A stretch of DNA of 64,000 bases. Origin: Manduca sexta. Lineage: Eukaryota; Arthropoda; Insecta; Lepidoptera; Sphingidae. Below the pieces are notes generated by a model. That model was given only the letters and a program-made list of their open reading frames with translations, was not told the origin of the DNA and ran no database searches. Numbering within the stretch: position 1 is the first letter of the stretch; each line of letters begins with the position of its first letter. This document shows, in pieces, positions 31,900-44,480 of the stretch. The DNA lies in NCBI RefSeq assembly GCF_014839805.1, contig NC_051119.1, forward strand, positions 2,411,245 to 2,475,244, read 5' to 3'. The translations under genes were made by a program, and so were the position numbers.

Positions 31900-33119
31900 T
31901 AAATTTTACTTACGTAACGTTACGTAGATATCTTTTGTGTTAAATAAATATTTTTTCATTTATTTTCATATAAAATATATACCACCACCAGCAAAGTAAA
32001 AAAACAATGTTTCTATTAGTCCTAAATCTAAGGAGCATTAATCCTAGACAACTTATTTAAAACAACAAAAATATTCGAAAACAGTAAATGCATACAACAG
32101 TGAGATTACGAAGATTCCGCTGCAGTTGAATTTAAACTGGGAATTATATACAATTTTCCACACAAATTAATTCTATTTTTATCCTTTGATTGCGACCCGC
32201 ACAGCTGCGGGACTGTCAGCAGCAAATTCCACGGGCTGATACTGGGATAATGTTTTGCATCGGGACACACGGAGGGAGAGGATGGGAAGCTAAATATTAA
32301 GGGCAGAACCACTTTATCGCTTCTTGAGTCGAGTAGCCGAAACTTTTTAGGGATAATATTACAATATCGTATTTATGTTTTTTGTCATATATTCACTAAC
32401 GGCAGCAGATAACACTTTTATTTTTGCAAATTAAAAACTAATTGTACATGTACGCGGCATATTATATAACAAAACAACGGAACCCACTTATAGTGGCTAC
32501 AAAATGTCTAATAAAATTAAGGAATAGTTGAATCTCTGCTTTACTCATTGAGGTAAAAGCATGAAGTCATGACAACCTATAGACAAGAAGATACTTATAG
32601 ACTACTACGATACTAGATAACACTTTCTCTTCCCCTTAGAGGGTAGAAGGTTGGCTTATAAATAAATTGAATAGAAGTAATAACTATGACAGTAAAATTT
32701 AAAACTTTATTTCGACTAGGCACAAGTATAATGAAAATGTATTTTTCCATTGACAATACAAAGTTGCCGATAAATTTAAAATGAAAACTAACTACTCAAC
32801 TTTGCCAATAATTTTGTTATGTTTTTAAATATTAAATCTATTTTTAGTTGTAACAAAACTGTTTCGTAATGTTTATTACTACGTTCTGTTTGCGACTCCG
32901 TCCGCGTTCTATGGTTGATATCAAGCGTAAAACAATACCAAAACTTTTCTGCAATATACATAATTATTGACGAACTCACATTAGGATAGACTATTTACTT
33001 ATACAATTGAACTAAAATTAATTAAGAAAAATTCAAATAAATCAGATTAACATGAAGTTGCTTTTGAAATCGCTATGATCGAGACCCGATAACACATTCT
33101 TTTCTTTTACACCACAAAC
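31900..33119. other. Unassigned, no gene seen
   Basis: AT-rich. Holds a 16-bp palindrome TACGTAACGTTACGTA at 31911-31926 and a worn Helitron-like end near 32880. Confidence 0.5.
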
Positions 33120-33220
33120 ACACACCGACAATCAACACGCACTTTCCCACCCCGCGGCCCCGCACACCTCCCGATTGCTCCCAGCAGCGGCGCGGACGGT
33201 GCGCTTGAACTATCAATTCC
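33120..33220 (-). repeat. GC-rich K element
   Basis: On minus: GAATTGATAGTTCAAGCGCA, then CGTCCGCGCCGC and GTGTGCGGGGCCGCGGGG. Stands out as CpG-rich in AT-rich DNA. Shares a common order of blocks with 44381-44480. Confidence 0.6.
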
Positions 33221-33771
33221 GCGTTTCATTTTAATTATTAATTTTAAATTCTTATATGATGGTCTTTTATACCAAAACCTAATTTAAATATTTAGGGTTT
33301 ATATAAAAAAAATATGTTGTAGAATAGAAATAAATAATTTAAGTCCTTTATTACAGAATGTAGGTACTTACATAAAAATAAAATCATAAGCTGTAAGCTA
33401 GCACGTTGGCCATGTTTCTAGGAAGTAAGTCCAAAAACGGTGTCTCAGCACTACCCGCGGCAAATATCCCGTCTCCACTGAAGACTCAATAAGCGATAGT
33501 AGGACTCAACGTTTTCGTAATTGGTTCTTCTATGGGGAAATGTTTTTACTATGGTAGTTGTTATGCGTATGTCGCCTAGTGACAGTTTGAGTCTTAAGTT
33601 CGATTCCCAAGTTAAATACACGATATTGGAAACGGAGAAATGTTTATAGTAGGTAACTGTTACATTTACTACTCTCTGAGTCTACTGAGAACTTAGAGGT
33701 TCTGACAGTCCTTAGATTTGATTGGCAAGATTGTAAACACAATTGGAATATGAATACTATTATTTATATAC

Positions 33772-33928
33772 CATCCTCACGCCTCTATCCTCGAGGGATA
33801 GGTAGAATCGCACCAAGTGCACCCACTCCTTGCGGTGTTTTTGCATCCCAAGGTGTGATGGGAGGCAAACCTATTACCATATCGGGCACCAATTCGAGGC
33901 TTACTTGCATATTAAAACCACGCGTGGT
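33772..33928 (-). mobile_element. SINE-B 3' half
   Basis: Minus strand. Contains CCCATCACACCTTGGG and GCCCGATATGGTAATAGG of the body; the tRNA head is replaced by a SINE-A insertion edge. Confidence 0.65.
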
Positions 33929-34236
33929 AATAAATAATAATATCAGCCCTGTATTATATACTGCCTCACTGCTGAGTACGGGCCTTCTACTACTGAGAAT
34001 TGGACATTAGTCCACCACGCTGGTCGAATGCGGATTGGTAGACTTCACAGACCCTTAAAATTCCTATAGAGAATTTCTCAAGTATGCAAGATTCCGCACG
34101 ACGTTTTCCTTCACCGTTAAAGCAAGCGATAATTCACAAAAAATATACTTATGACTTCAGAAAAGTCACAGTCAGAAGTACCTTTAGGTTTTGAACCTGC
34201 GGATATTCGTCTCGGCAGGCCGTTCCACAACCATTG
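33929..34236 (-). mobile_element. SINE-A, directly next to a SINE-B piece
   Basis: Minus-strand SINE-A with tail at 33929 and head near 34234. It lies flush against a truncated SINE-B on the left. The tRNA-like head is incomplete. A short imperfect duplication of a TGYRCAGGCCC-like unit follows at about 34265-34318. Confidence 0.78.
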
Positions 34237-34560
34237 CTCGCGTACTAAAGCACGTCATAATATGTACAGGCCCTTATTATAAAAACGTCGTCTGTGCAGG
34301 CCCTAACTATAAATATACTCAGATCTATATACACCTGTCCGAATCTAGCGTTATTCAATATAATAAGTCTTCCGCCCACGCGCACGAAGTATGATGGAGT
34401 GTGACCTTAACTAACATATTATAAAGCTTCATACACAAGGCATGACAGAAATAACCAAGGACAAATTGGGGTATATAATTAAGCCAATGTAGACTTTAAT
34501 CAATAATGTTTAGAGATGATTTGTAAATTATTTTATTTTGTAATATGCCTTTTATAGCTA

Positions 34561-34740
34561 TGATATAATAGATGCTAGTTTGTGAAGAGGTTTGGATGTT
34601 TGTTTGAGGTAAACGCAAAAACTGCTGATCACATTTGGATGAAATTTGGTACACGGATAGCCCATATCTGGATTAACATATAAGCTATTTTAATCCCAGA
34701 ATATTATGTAAATGAGACCATTATTCTGCCAGTCATCAAA
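34561..34740 (+). mobile_element. Helitron 5' fragment
   Basis: GATGTTTGTTTGAGGTAAAC, then CATTTGGATGAAATTTGG and ACACGGATAGCCCATATC, a Helitron-type 5' region also seen at 53095-53300. No CTAG end; SINE-B follows. Confidence 0.6.
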
Positions 34741-34744
34741 TAAA

Positions 34745-34975
34745 TACATGCGTGCTGCTGTGGTATATTGGTATTGCGGTACGACTGCAGTGCTGAGGTC
34801 TCGGGTTCGATTCGGGTCAGTAAAGTGATATTTCTTTACTCAGTATCAGACCGAAGCCTGGACTACAAGATATGGCAATAGACTCGCCCTATTCACATCA
34901 TGGGACGGAATACACACGACGAAAAATAGCTGCACCAGTTGCGCCTCTGCCTACCCCTTCTGGAGATAAGTCCTG
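34745..34975 (+). mobile_element. SINE-B, diverged
   Basis: B box region GGTCTCGGGTTCGATTCGGG, CTCAGTATCAGACCGAAGCC, CACATCATGGGACGGAA and the 3' CTACCCCTTCTGGAGATAAG are all recognisable. Confidence 0.75.
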
Positions 34976-35397
34976 TTTGTGTATAATAAAAAATCTAGTA
35001 CGTAAAGTAACAATACCGTGCTAGAAGAAATGTTTTTAGTTTGATGTTGTTTGTAGTACACGTTTTTGTTAAATGAGCAAGATCCCTCAGGTAATATTAC
35101 CCTAATATAGTAGCAAATAAGTTACAACTTTAAAACACAAGGTTCATTATTGAAAGGTAATCACGATATTTGAAATCATAATGCCCCGTAATTACTACTT
35201 CGTACGCAAAACAACGTAACTTGTTGAAAAATGAGATAGCAATTAATATATAAATATTGGTATCAACAAGATTGGCTGCATAATGGGTAAAATGCTGAGC
35301 GCTCAGTTTTATAATACTAGCTTCAGCTCACTGATTTATCTAGGTTAAAGTCAGATCACTAATCTATCTATACATAATAATATAGTGTCTATTTATT

Positions 35398-35897
35398 NNN
35401 NNNNNNNNNNNNNNNNNNNNNNNNNNNNNNNNNNNNNNNNNNNNNNNNNNNNNNNNNNNNNNNNNNNNNNNNNNNNNNNNNNNNNNNNNNNNNNNNNNNN
35501 NNNNNNNNNNNNNNNNNNNNNNNNNNNNNNNNNNNNNNNNNNNNNNNNNNNNNNNNNNNNNNNNNNNNNNNNNNNNNNNNNNNNNNNNNNNNNNNNNNNN
35601 NNNNNNNNNNNNNNNNNNNNNNNNNNNNNNNNNNNNNNNNNNNNNNNNNNNNNNNNNNNNNNNNNNNNNNNNNNNNNNNNNNNNNNNNNNNNNNNNNNNN
35701 NNNNNNNNNNNNNNNNNNNNNNNNNNNNNNNNNNNNNNNNNNNNNNNNNNNNNNNNNNNNNNNNNNNNNNNNNNNNNNNNNNNNNNNNNNNNNNNNNNNN
35801 NNNNNNNNNNNNNNNNNNNNNNNNNNNNNNNNNNNNNNNNNNNNNNNNNNNNNNNNNNNNNNNNNNNNNNNNNNNNNNNNNNNNNNNNNNNNNNNNN
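35398..35897. other. Assembly gap, exactly 500 N
   Basis: A run of 500 N, probably a fixed-size placeholder. All ORFs with X across it are artefacts. Confidence 0.99.
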
Positions 35898-35975
35898 TAT
35901 TGACCCCACTCCACTTACCATCAGGTGCAGAGGGGTCAATTTGGCTTCCCAAGTTAAATTCAGTAGCATTATTTC
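35898..35975 (+). repeat. Repeat C 3' end, cut by the assembly gap
   Basis: Begins directly after the N run with CCCCACTCCACTTACCATCA. The other ~180 bp of the copy should lie in the gap. Confidence 0.75.
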
Positions 35976-36317
35976 TCATGGCCCCACTCCTGATTCGACT
36001 GCATCTGCCGGTGACAAATGAACGCGGTTTTTTAAGCACACTGTATATTTCTGTGTTATCCGACGTTGAACGGTAGTTGTACCTTACCCCTTTGCAATAA
36101 GGTTGAAATTCGCACAACACGCCACCCGATTTGTCGAGATGGCATAATGTGGGGTGTTTAAAGTTATGTAGCGTTAAGTAAAGGTCTTTTATGATGTTCT
36201 ATTTATATCATTTTTGGTTTAGGAAAATGGAATTTGCAATTTTACGACACAATTTTTTAAAAGGAATAATTTTTATGGGATTTTTGTAGCTGGTATCAAT
36301 CATTGTAAGAGTAACTG

Positions 36318-36356
36318 CGCCGTGTTTTAACACCTTTGCTATCCGGGCGGATATGA
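36318..36356 (-). repeat. Repeat C head fragment
   Basis: Minus strand ATATCCGCCCGGATAGCAAA followed by GGTGTTAAAACACGG. Only the head is present. Confidence 0.55.
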
Positions 36357-36365
36357 CCCATTTGT

Positions 36366-36620
36366 TAGTTTCATTATCATTTCAGCCGGGAATCGTCCAC
36401 TGCTGAACATAGGCCTCCCCCATTGAGCGCCACAGGGACCGATTCTGGGCCACCCTCATGCATCGGACTCCGGCGACCCTCACCAGGTCGTCGGTTCATC
36501 TCGTGGGAAGCCTACGCTGCGTCTCCCGGTTCGTGGTAGCCACTCCAGAACTTTTCCGCCCCAACGGCCATCAGTTCTCGAGCTATGTGCCCTGTCCACT
36601 GCCATTTGAGTTTCGAAACT
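36366..36620 (-). pseudogene. RTE LINE 3' end
   Basis: Minus strand: the tail starts near CATTATCATTTCAGCCGGG, with GGGGGAGGCCTATGTTCAGC of the 3' UTR and a broken C-terminal frame above it. Confidence 0.75.
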
Positions 36621-37865
36621 CTAGTTTGCTAGTTTACCAGCCTACAAAAACACAGTTAATCACCAACAATACTTTACCAGGATATATTTTATTTCTAAAT
36701 TCTCTGAATTAATTCCGCACGTTGTTTGTTACATTTGTCTGTATACATATTTATGAAGATAAGGCTCGAGGCCGTAGACTATTATGTATGCTTAGCGATA
36801 GAATAGACAATGTGCTCACCCACATAGACGGGATAAGATAGTATTTTTTCTGGCGGTAACAAAAAAAAATATTCCACGACCGACTTCATTTTACCGAAAA
36901 TTGCTGCATCTTTTGTTGCCGAATCATTGCCAAATTGGACATCAAAGAAAGAAGAAAACGTATTGGTTCTTTTAAATGCAAAATGAAATTGATCAAAAAT
37001 TTTACATTTTAAGGAGTTTCATCCCTCTTCTTACGATGTTACATTGGTGATTTAAGCCTTTCTTAAAGATTTCTAAAAGGGTCTTAAATTCCGATAATAA
37101 GGTTATAGATGACTGCAATCTTTATGCCAAGTTATAAGCAAATAGGGAAGTTTCCTGTATTTGATTTAGTTTTTTTATTTTATATTTAATAGAATATAGT
37201 ATGAAAAAGAAATTCTTCTGTGAAATCAGCATCAAAATTGGTTGACAAATAAAGCAGTTATTTATATTTCGAAATATTGTTGTGAGCAAAAGTAGGGGCG
37301 GGGTGGGGTCATAACGCTGTCCTTTTCTCACTCACGCATCGTTATAGCCGGTGGCATTGGGTGACGTCACATTTCTGTAATTTGACAGCTTCCCTTTTCC
37401 CCAAATTTCAAAGCTTTATAACTTATTTATTATAGCGTGGATTTTGAAAATTCTTTTTTCGATATATTTTGGATGATATACATTTTAAATAAATGTATTT
37501 TAAAATTTCCAAGGAGTTGCGGAGACCAAAAACTACACGGGCAAGTGTGTTGCAACGCAACATGGTAGCAATGTTTCCGATGACGACGTCATGAATAGGG
37601 CGAAGTTAAACAAAAGTGTGAAGAAGGCTGACCCCACCATCATTTGCGAAGATTAATCAGGAAAAGAGAGAGAGTATTTAAAAAAAAAACTCGACAATTA
37701 CCTTATTGTTATCTTTATAACCCAAAAACTTCAACACTTCAATCAATTTGCCAATAACACGCCTACACTCTAACTGTACAACAGCCAAAATCTAGACCTA
37801 AAACAAATACGATTCACAAAACAGCGAAACAAAGAAATAAACTTTCAATTTTAGAGGAAAGGAAA
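36621..37865. other. Unassigned, with two CRE-like sites
   Basis: No gene. TGACGTCAC at about 37361 and GACGACGTCATG at about 37582 lie in moderately GC-rich patches that may be repeats. Confidence 0.4.
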
Positions 37866-37925
37866 GCCGGGCATCGATCCGGCACCGCTCTATCGGAAGT
37901 CATCACGGTAGTGGATTAACGGAGA
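37866..37925 (-). other. tRNA-like remnant
   Basis: On minus, GCCGGATCGATGCCCGGC resembles a T arm with B box GGATCGATGCC, preceded by AGCGCTCTCCGTTAATCC. No acceptor stem; perhaps a SINE head or a tRNA pseudogene. Confidence 0.25.
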
Positions 37926-38127
37926 GCGCTGACGTTCGCAATTTGTACGTACAATCTAATGGTTGGAGAGATGGGGATGGTTTGAGTTGCAGGATTGATA
38001 CGTTAATGAATGCTGCTTATAAAGGGTTGTGATTGTATTTAATGGTTTTGACGCGGCAATGTACTGATTCCTGAGATTCTGTACTGTAAAGTCATAACCT
38101 ATAAATTATTGTGTTATATTAAATTTA

Positions 38128-38313
38128 GTTTCGATCACAGCTCTGTTCGCGTTAAAGTGTTTTTCCGGGAGAAAAGTAGACTATGCTCTTTCCAGGATCT
38201 TGAACTATCTCCATACCAAATTTCATAGAAATCAATGCGGTGTTTTTTTGAGTTAATGGCGTTTAAACAGATGGTGAAACGGAGCGTGGGACTTTGTTTT
38301 ATTATATGTAAGG
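38128..38313 (-). mobile_element. Helitron, same family as 55361, worn ends
   Basis: Minus strand: ATATAATAAAACAAAGTCCC start, AAATTTGGTATGGAGATAG body; the CTAG end is degraded. Confidence 0.65.
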
Positions 38314-39417
38314 TTTGATGTGTGCAGTGAAATATAATATATAGAAGATATTATTAGCTTCTCCCAGCTACTTGTCTTATGCCATATGGTGTTGGTACAA
38401 CTTCTTCAAGCATGCTTTAAAAAGGATTTGGTTTAGTTTCTATGTTGATGTCATTTTCCTATAGGAATGTAATCTGTATCTGTGAATAGAAATATCAAAT
38501 ATTGCCTTACACGGGACTCGAATGTTTCAGCTAATACCTCATGTACTGGGCTAAGAATGTAGTGTAATATTATATGGCACTGTATTGAATGCGAATATGT
38601 TAGCTTAAGATTTTAAAGACAAAAAAGTATCTACACCTCATTTAATACAATGCATTCGTTAATTTTCAGAATTTTAAAGTTACTTTATAGTTCTGAACAG
38701 TGTTCAGCTCCTAGTCATCGTTCAGGCGCCTGGCACCTAAAACGTTGCTTCTATTTATAGTTCCTGACTGAATTCGGCGGCGAGAGCTGGCGGACACTTG
38801 GCAAATATTCAGAATCTGCCTAAAGGGCCTTTACTTTTTAATTTTTTATTTCGATTGGTGTTACCGCAAACATGGCCAGTTTGAATTTGAATTGTGCTGG
38901 TAATATCGATTTATGATCGTAAAGTGTACCGAAATTAATGTAAAAATTTGGTTGAATTAATAATTGCGTAGAATTTTACGATCGTTATGTCGGAACTTCC
39001 TCTTCATTTTTATATTTGATATAGACCACCTTATAAAACATACTAGTATAACAATAAGGTTTTGTACAATAGATTAATTGAAGTAGAAATTAGATGCATT
39101 CGGCAGTCAGATTAAAGAACCGAATACATTATCTACTTGACTGCACAGCGACAATTCGAAAACCCTGCTATAGCCCGTTCCGATGATACGCGGTGTTAGT
39201 CGTTATACCTCCAGTAAGCCAGCGGCGAAATGGCCGCCAGCGAAACGCGAAATGTACACTCAGAGTGAGTGGAGCTCTCTACCGAGGGTACCTTACCTGT
39301 ACTAATACTTTATTCTGCCTTGGGTTGTTCTGGTTGGCAGGTTTCACATATCTTCGACTGGACTACTGTGGAATTATTCAGGTACCAGTGCGTAAGGATC
39401 CATATAGCCCGATCTGA
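38314..39417. other. Unassigned, no gene seen
   Basis: AT-rich; two overlapping small ORFs at 39193-39538 run into SINE-B2 and are not credible genes. Confidence 0.5.
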
Positions 39418-39770
39418 CTGTGGCTGCCTCGGTGGCGTAGTTGTAATTACGCGGTACAAGAACGACTACCGCGTTGAGGTTCTGGGTTCGAATCCCGGGT
39501 CGGCCCAATATAATTGTGACTTGGTTTTTCCATCTTAAAAATTACTCGTGAGATACTCCCGAGCCTCGGAAAGCATGTAAGCCGTTGGTCCTGCGCCTGA
39601 TTTCTCCGATCATGTCGGATAGCCGTATCACCAGACTATGAAAATGAACAGGGAGTGCCCATGTGTATTGCGCACACACTTGTGCACTATAATATCTCCT
39701 GTGTACTTTGCGAATCTGTTGAGATTGGCTACTGTGGCCGAAATTGGGCTAGGAAGGGTTTCCTAATTAT
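39418..39770 (+). mobile_element. SINE-B2, full length
   Basis: Same architecture as the copy at 46779: head CTGCCTCGGTGGCGTAGTTG, then GTAAGCCGTTGGTCCTGCG and GCACACACTTGTGCACTATA. Target duplications are not obvious. Confidence 0.88.
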
Positions 39771-40584
39771 GAATTTTAATTTAATAGAATAATGTTAAAC
39801 AAAATAGACGAGACGTGCAGGAGTTGAAGCCGTCAATTACATAGTACAGTTTACTGTTACTCGACAAGTTGACAGCGTTTATGTGGCAGCTAAAACTCGT
39901 ACGAACTTACAGTACCAGTACGCTATAATGGCCGTTTCGACAGATTATAATAGTGAAGTAAAAATTATTCATTTTCGAAAAAATAGATTTCACTGCGTGT
40001 CGCATCTACAAGTTTTTAGATTTGTAACTAATATTGCAATAGGTAGCTGATTAAAAAGTTTCAATAAAATGTAAAATAAAAATGATTTTTATGATGGCTT
40101 CTTTGATTACTTTGTACTCTCATCTTTATGTCATTACATAAAATATCTGTAGTTATATAAGCAACTTAATTGGAGGAATGAATAAAACATTTTATTTACT
40201 TAATATATTTCAATGAACCGAATATTGCGATAAAATGAATATACTTTAATTTATTTGCAGAACAGAACCAAATTTATACAAAATGAGACGAAAATACTAA
40301 AGGCCATATTTAGTCAGATGCGTTTATTCTGCTATTTTCATTACATTAATAATTATAAGTTCATCTTCAAAAATATAATTTATTTTCACAGCTCTATCAT
40401 AATTTTCCCTTATTAATTTAACAATTCACAACTTATACATAAAAAAATACTGCACGTCACTATTCACAATAAAGTACAGTAATTAACTCCTTCAAAGTCA
40501 TTATGAATTAATACAAAACTTGATGAGCTTCCAAACCTTAAAGCGGCCAACATAGCGTGCCCGTACTGTAGTAAACTTGAATTA
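39771..40584. other. Unassigned, no gene seen
   Basis: AT-rich, no element edges recognised. Confidence 0.5.
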
Positions 40585-40815
40585 CTTCATTGCCTTGGTA
40601 GAGTAGTTGTGTTGCGTGTGTGGTACGACTATTGGTAGGTTTTGTGTTCGAACTCCGGATCGGGCAATAATATTTTTTTTACTCATTTCTGAATCTGGCA
40701 TTTGTGGCTGATATCTGGATAGGCTAGCTTCCTATCATGGATATACACACGGCCCAAAGTGAGAGTGTTAGTTACACCTGTGCCTAAACAAAGAAAAAAG
40801 GCATGAAGGTGTGTT
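40585..40815 (+). mobile_element. SINE-B, diverged
   Basis: Head TTGCCTTGGTAGAGTAGTTG and B-box-like GTGTTCGAACTCCGG, followed by a worn body and a short 3' end. Confidence 0.65.
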
Positions 40816-41124
40816 ATTTCTCTTATAAGTTACTAAGCAATTTTTTAAACTAGGAACTTGAATTTAAATAGTCTTTGTAAATTCCGTGTGGCGGGCGCGG
40901 CGTACCGTGCGCAATTAACGGACACGCGAAAAAGCACGTGGCCAAAGGAATGCAATGAATAATCTCAAATTTATGTACAAAATACTAAGAGAAGGAACGG
41001 GAAATTTTGAGTATTATTTCAAGACACTGTGAGCTGATTCTGCGTAGATCGGACCACCAACAGCTAGCATTTTAAAAGTTGTATAATTGTAAAATGCAGA
41101 TAGATATTGTAACTGACTTTGCGG

Positions 41125-41260
41125 ATGAACACCTCAGTCCCCGCCGTGATCACGAAGGCTGCAGTCTTCGAAAAGTCGGGAGAAAACTAAAATATTAAAA
41201 CCGCGATGAAATCCGAAAAATAGTTTAATTTTAATGTCTGACATTCGTGTAAAGAAATCA
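41125..41260 (+). repeat. Repeat G
   Basis: GTCGGGAGAAAACTAAAATA, ACCGCGATGAAATCCGAAAA and TTTTAATGTCTGACATTCGT. A useful empty-site reference for the SINE-B insertion at 59701. Confidence 0.7.
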
Positions 41261-41799
41261 AAATATAATTTATATTAAATACGTAGTGGCCTTACATAAT
41301 ATTAGTCTATTATAAGCAAACTAAACCCAAGTTGCGTCGGGTGATAATCCAAGGTTTAAAGTTTGATCCGTTGTCTTATAGTTTGATGGATGTTAATATA
41401 ATATGTAGATTGCGCTTCATAATGATCAGTGAATTTGGGCGCTATAGCCGATAGTCGTTATAAGCGGTGTGCTTTTTATATATTTCTATTTACCGGGAAT
41501 TCGACATTGAATTGGTATAACCATGCGTCGTTATAAACGTTTTCAAATATAATCTTTGAAAAATGTTGCATATTTATCTTCACGTCAAGATTTCTTTTTA
41601 TTTATTTTTATGAATAACTTTTGTGATGGACTGGCTCATGTTAACTGACTCCGTTGAATCAATCTCACAGAACCAATGATAGCAAAAACCGTGTTGCGCA
41701 AACCGGGAATCGTACGCAAAACCTCCCAGTGTACAATCCATAAAGGCAACTAAACCAAGGAGTTTCATATAAAATTATAAACATTTATTCCCCTTAATA

Positions 41800-42005
41800 T
41801 CCCCTTTATACGCATTTATTCCTGAAAGAGTAGAGAGAAGTAACCAGGACATTCATTTTCGCCATGTGTGTTCCGTCCCACGACGTAATAGGGGCGAGTC
41901 AATCACCAAATCGGGAAATAATTCCAGAATCCGTACAGATACGGAGCAAAAAAACAAAACAGTAATCGAACCTTGGACCATGAGTCACACGCACACGCAA
42001 AACGA
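41800..42005 (-). mobile_element. SINE-B, diverged
   Basis: Minus strand body with CCTATTACGTCGTGGGACGG and a partly lost head. Confidence 0.6.
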
Positions 42006-42229
42006 AAGAAAATAACACCTAAATCAAGTGTAAAGCATGTATTATATCAGACTATAATAATAATGTTTGTAATTATTATTTATTGAGTACGTCTCGTAAA
42101 TCAAAATTAGGTGCGGCTTAGTTTCGCGATCTGTACCTAATTAGGTCGAGAAATACACGAAATAGGCAGCCATGTTTGGAAATCTGGTATAAGTCTTTAG
42201 TTACAGCTCTTTAATAGAAATTTAACATT

Positions 42230-42705
42230 GTATTCGTACATGTTTTCTTGCCGACTCCAAAATTGGTAACTAGTAGGTATTTATGTAATGTCAAATTATT
42301 TTTTGGTTTTTACTGGTTTTTGAAGGCGGTATAAGTTCTTGTTAAAAAGTATTTATTTTTTGCTTTTTAACCGACTGCGAAAAAGGGAAGGGGTTCTCAA
42401 TTCGACTGTATTTTTTTTGTTTTTTTTTTTTTTATGTTTGTTACCGCAGAACTGTTGACTGGGTGAAGCGATTTTGATAATTATTTTTTTTATTTGAAAG
42501 TTGATGCTTTCCGTGTGTTTCCGTATAAATTTCATTGTTGTTGGACCTTTGACTTCGGTACATCAGAAAACTTTTAAAATGATGTCCTCAACGTATACTG
42601 ATGAAAACATTTTAACAAAAAATTATACAACCTTCAAAAACCAAAAAAATATTTAACGTAACCTATATATTGGTACCAATTTTAGAGTCGGTGACTAATA
42701 GACAA
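42230..42705 (+). repeat. Repeat F, several modules
   Basis: Holds CCGACTGCGAAAAAGGGAAG, TCAATTCGACTGTATTTTTT, two GCCGACTCCAAAATTGG-like or inverted TTTTAGAGTCGG pieces (42250, 42680) and GAAGGCGGTATAAG. An unclassified family. Confidence 0.6.
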
Positions 42706-42714
42706 ATTTATTAC

Positions 42715-42930
42715 CTACAGAAAAATAAATTACGCGCAACTGGTTCAATCACTTCCCACCGAATATATTCCGTCCCATGATATGATAGGAAGAGAGTTCA
42801 TCGCCATATATATCGATAAAAAAATCGTGCGCTCGAGTAGAAAAGCCAAATATCACTCTGCCCGACTTTGCATCGAACCTGAGACTTTCAGCACTTCAGT
42901 ACTGTAAAACAACGCCACTGAGCCCACGTT
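42715..42930 (-). mobile_element. SINE-B, diverged
   Basis: Minus strand: TCCTATCATATCATGGGACG body and a worn head reading GGCTCAGTGGCGTTG. Confidence 0.65.
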
Positions 42931-43338
42931 TAAATTTTAAAATAACATTTTAGTAAAACAGAAACCCATTTTCACTATACAAGCAAAAACCCGCAAAAGA
43001 TAAATGTCTTATGAATTGTAGATTTGCAGACAGAGGAATAAAATGTACATTTTCTGTTACTCCGACTCCGTTAGTTTTATGTAAGTATCAATTTTTCTTT
43101 TGTTTTATTTACTGGATGACGAGGCTCAAGTAACTGAAAATACAGTTCAATATTAGTAAAACTTATGTAGTGTATTTCCATTTTATAACACACATAAATA
43201 AACTGCAATAAAGTTTTGATTGAAAGACTATTTTGAAAAATTACTAATTCAGCCACTATGTAATAAAACACGAGTTGAGTTGCGGCACGAGCCATCTTTG
43301 CCCTATTCCTCTCTGCAGTTACCACTTTAAATAATATA

Positions 43339-43605
43339 TATACATAACATCACGCATTTATCCCCGAAGGTATATGCAGAGACGCAACTAGGGCACCCCC
43401 TTTCGCCAAGTATGTTCTGTCCCATGATGTGATAGGGGGCGAGCCTATCGCCATATCGGGCACAAATTCCAGACTCCAGGCTGATACTGAGTACAAAAAA
43501 CCCAAATATTACTTTGCATGACCTGGGATTCGAATCCAGGACCTCAGAGCGCTATTGTACTGGGCATGCAATAAAACTACGCCACCGAGGCAGTCAAATT
43601 TTAAT
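43339..43605 (-). mobile_element. SINE-B with 13-bp target duplication
   Basis: Minus-strand copy with head TGACTGCCTCGGTGGCGTAG and B box GGATTCGAATCCC (minus sense). The flanks share TTTAAATAATATA at 43326-43338 and 43606-43618. Confidence 0.88.
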
Positions 43606-44380
43606 TTTAAATAATATAAAGAGAATAATAATATATTGACATAATTATTCCATATGTCTAATTTGCCAAAAAAGCGGACAGAGTAAACCTGTTTCCTACC
43701 GGCTTCCCTTTCTATAGAGTTGGCCGCAATATTTTAGCTAAAGCAATTTTTTTGTCTTAGGTTACCTTTTAATAATTTCATCCTTCGCCACTGCTACGCA
43801 TGTCGTAATAAATCCAAATTATTACTTGTAAATTAGAATAATAAATAATCAAATATGATAATAAACTGTCAGACAAAAGTACGAGATTACAAGAAACCCA
43901 TATAACCTCCTTTTTCTCCCAAATTAGTATTCCTTTAAGTCCAAAGCATCCAAACTGATGTTTAGGTGCGGTAAAAGTTAGGTGACCCACTTTAAATAAA
44001 AATACAAAAGAACAATTCAGGAGACCGCGTAAATTTGAAAAAAAAAACGCCTTAGAATGAATGTACAAAAGGACTGTAATTAATGAGACGAATGTCCAGC
44101 CGTTAAGTTCACTTAACAAGATTCACGGAGAAACGGCTTCGAATGTTTGTGACGGAATAAATTTTACGGTGGATTGTCCGTGACACATTGCTGGGAAGAG
44201 TGGCGAACTTTAACTCTACAAGGATGGATCAGTGTATTCGGTTCTTGAGAGAGACGGTAATCGATTGTAGGGGATATACAAGATTATTTTTTGTATACCA
44301 TAAAGCCGAAACACCCAAATTAGATTTTAGTGTAAAGATCACATAAAAATACAAAAAATATTATAACAACGTGAACTCAC

Positions 44381-44480
44381 GAGGAATTGATAGATCAAGC
44401 ACACCGCCCGCGACGATACAAGGAACGAGCGGGACGTGTGCGGGCCCGCAGGGTGGGGAAGGGTGTGCTTGTAACTTGTC
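44381..44480 (+). repeat. GC-rich K element
   Basis: GAATTGATAGATCAAGCACA, CCGCCCGCGACG, GACGTGTGCGGGCCCGCAGG. Two overlapping ORFs here have no recognisable product. Confidence 0.6.

Noticed and set aside
35364..36120. Long ORFs spanning the N run
   Set aside because: They consist of X residues from the assembly gap.
43778..44119. 113-residue hydrophobic minus-strand ORF
   Set aside because: No recognisable domain, AT-rich codon use and no context; a chance ORF is more likely, though it is one of the longer unexplained frames.
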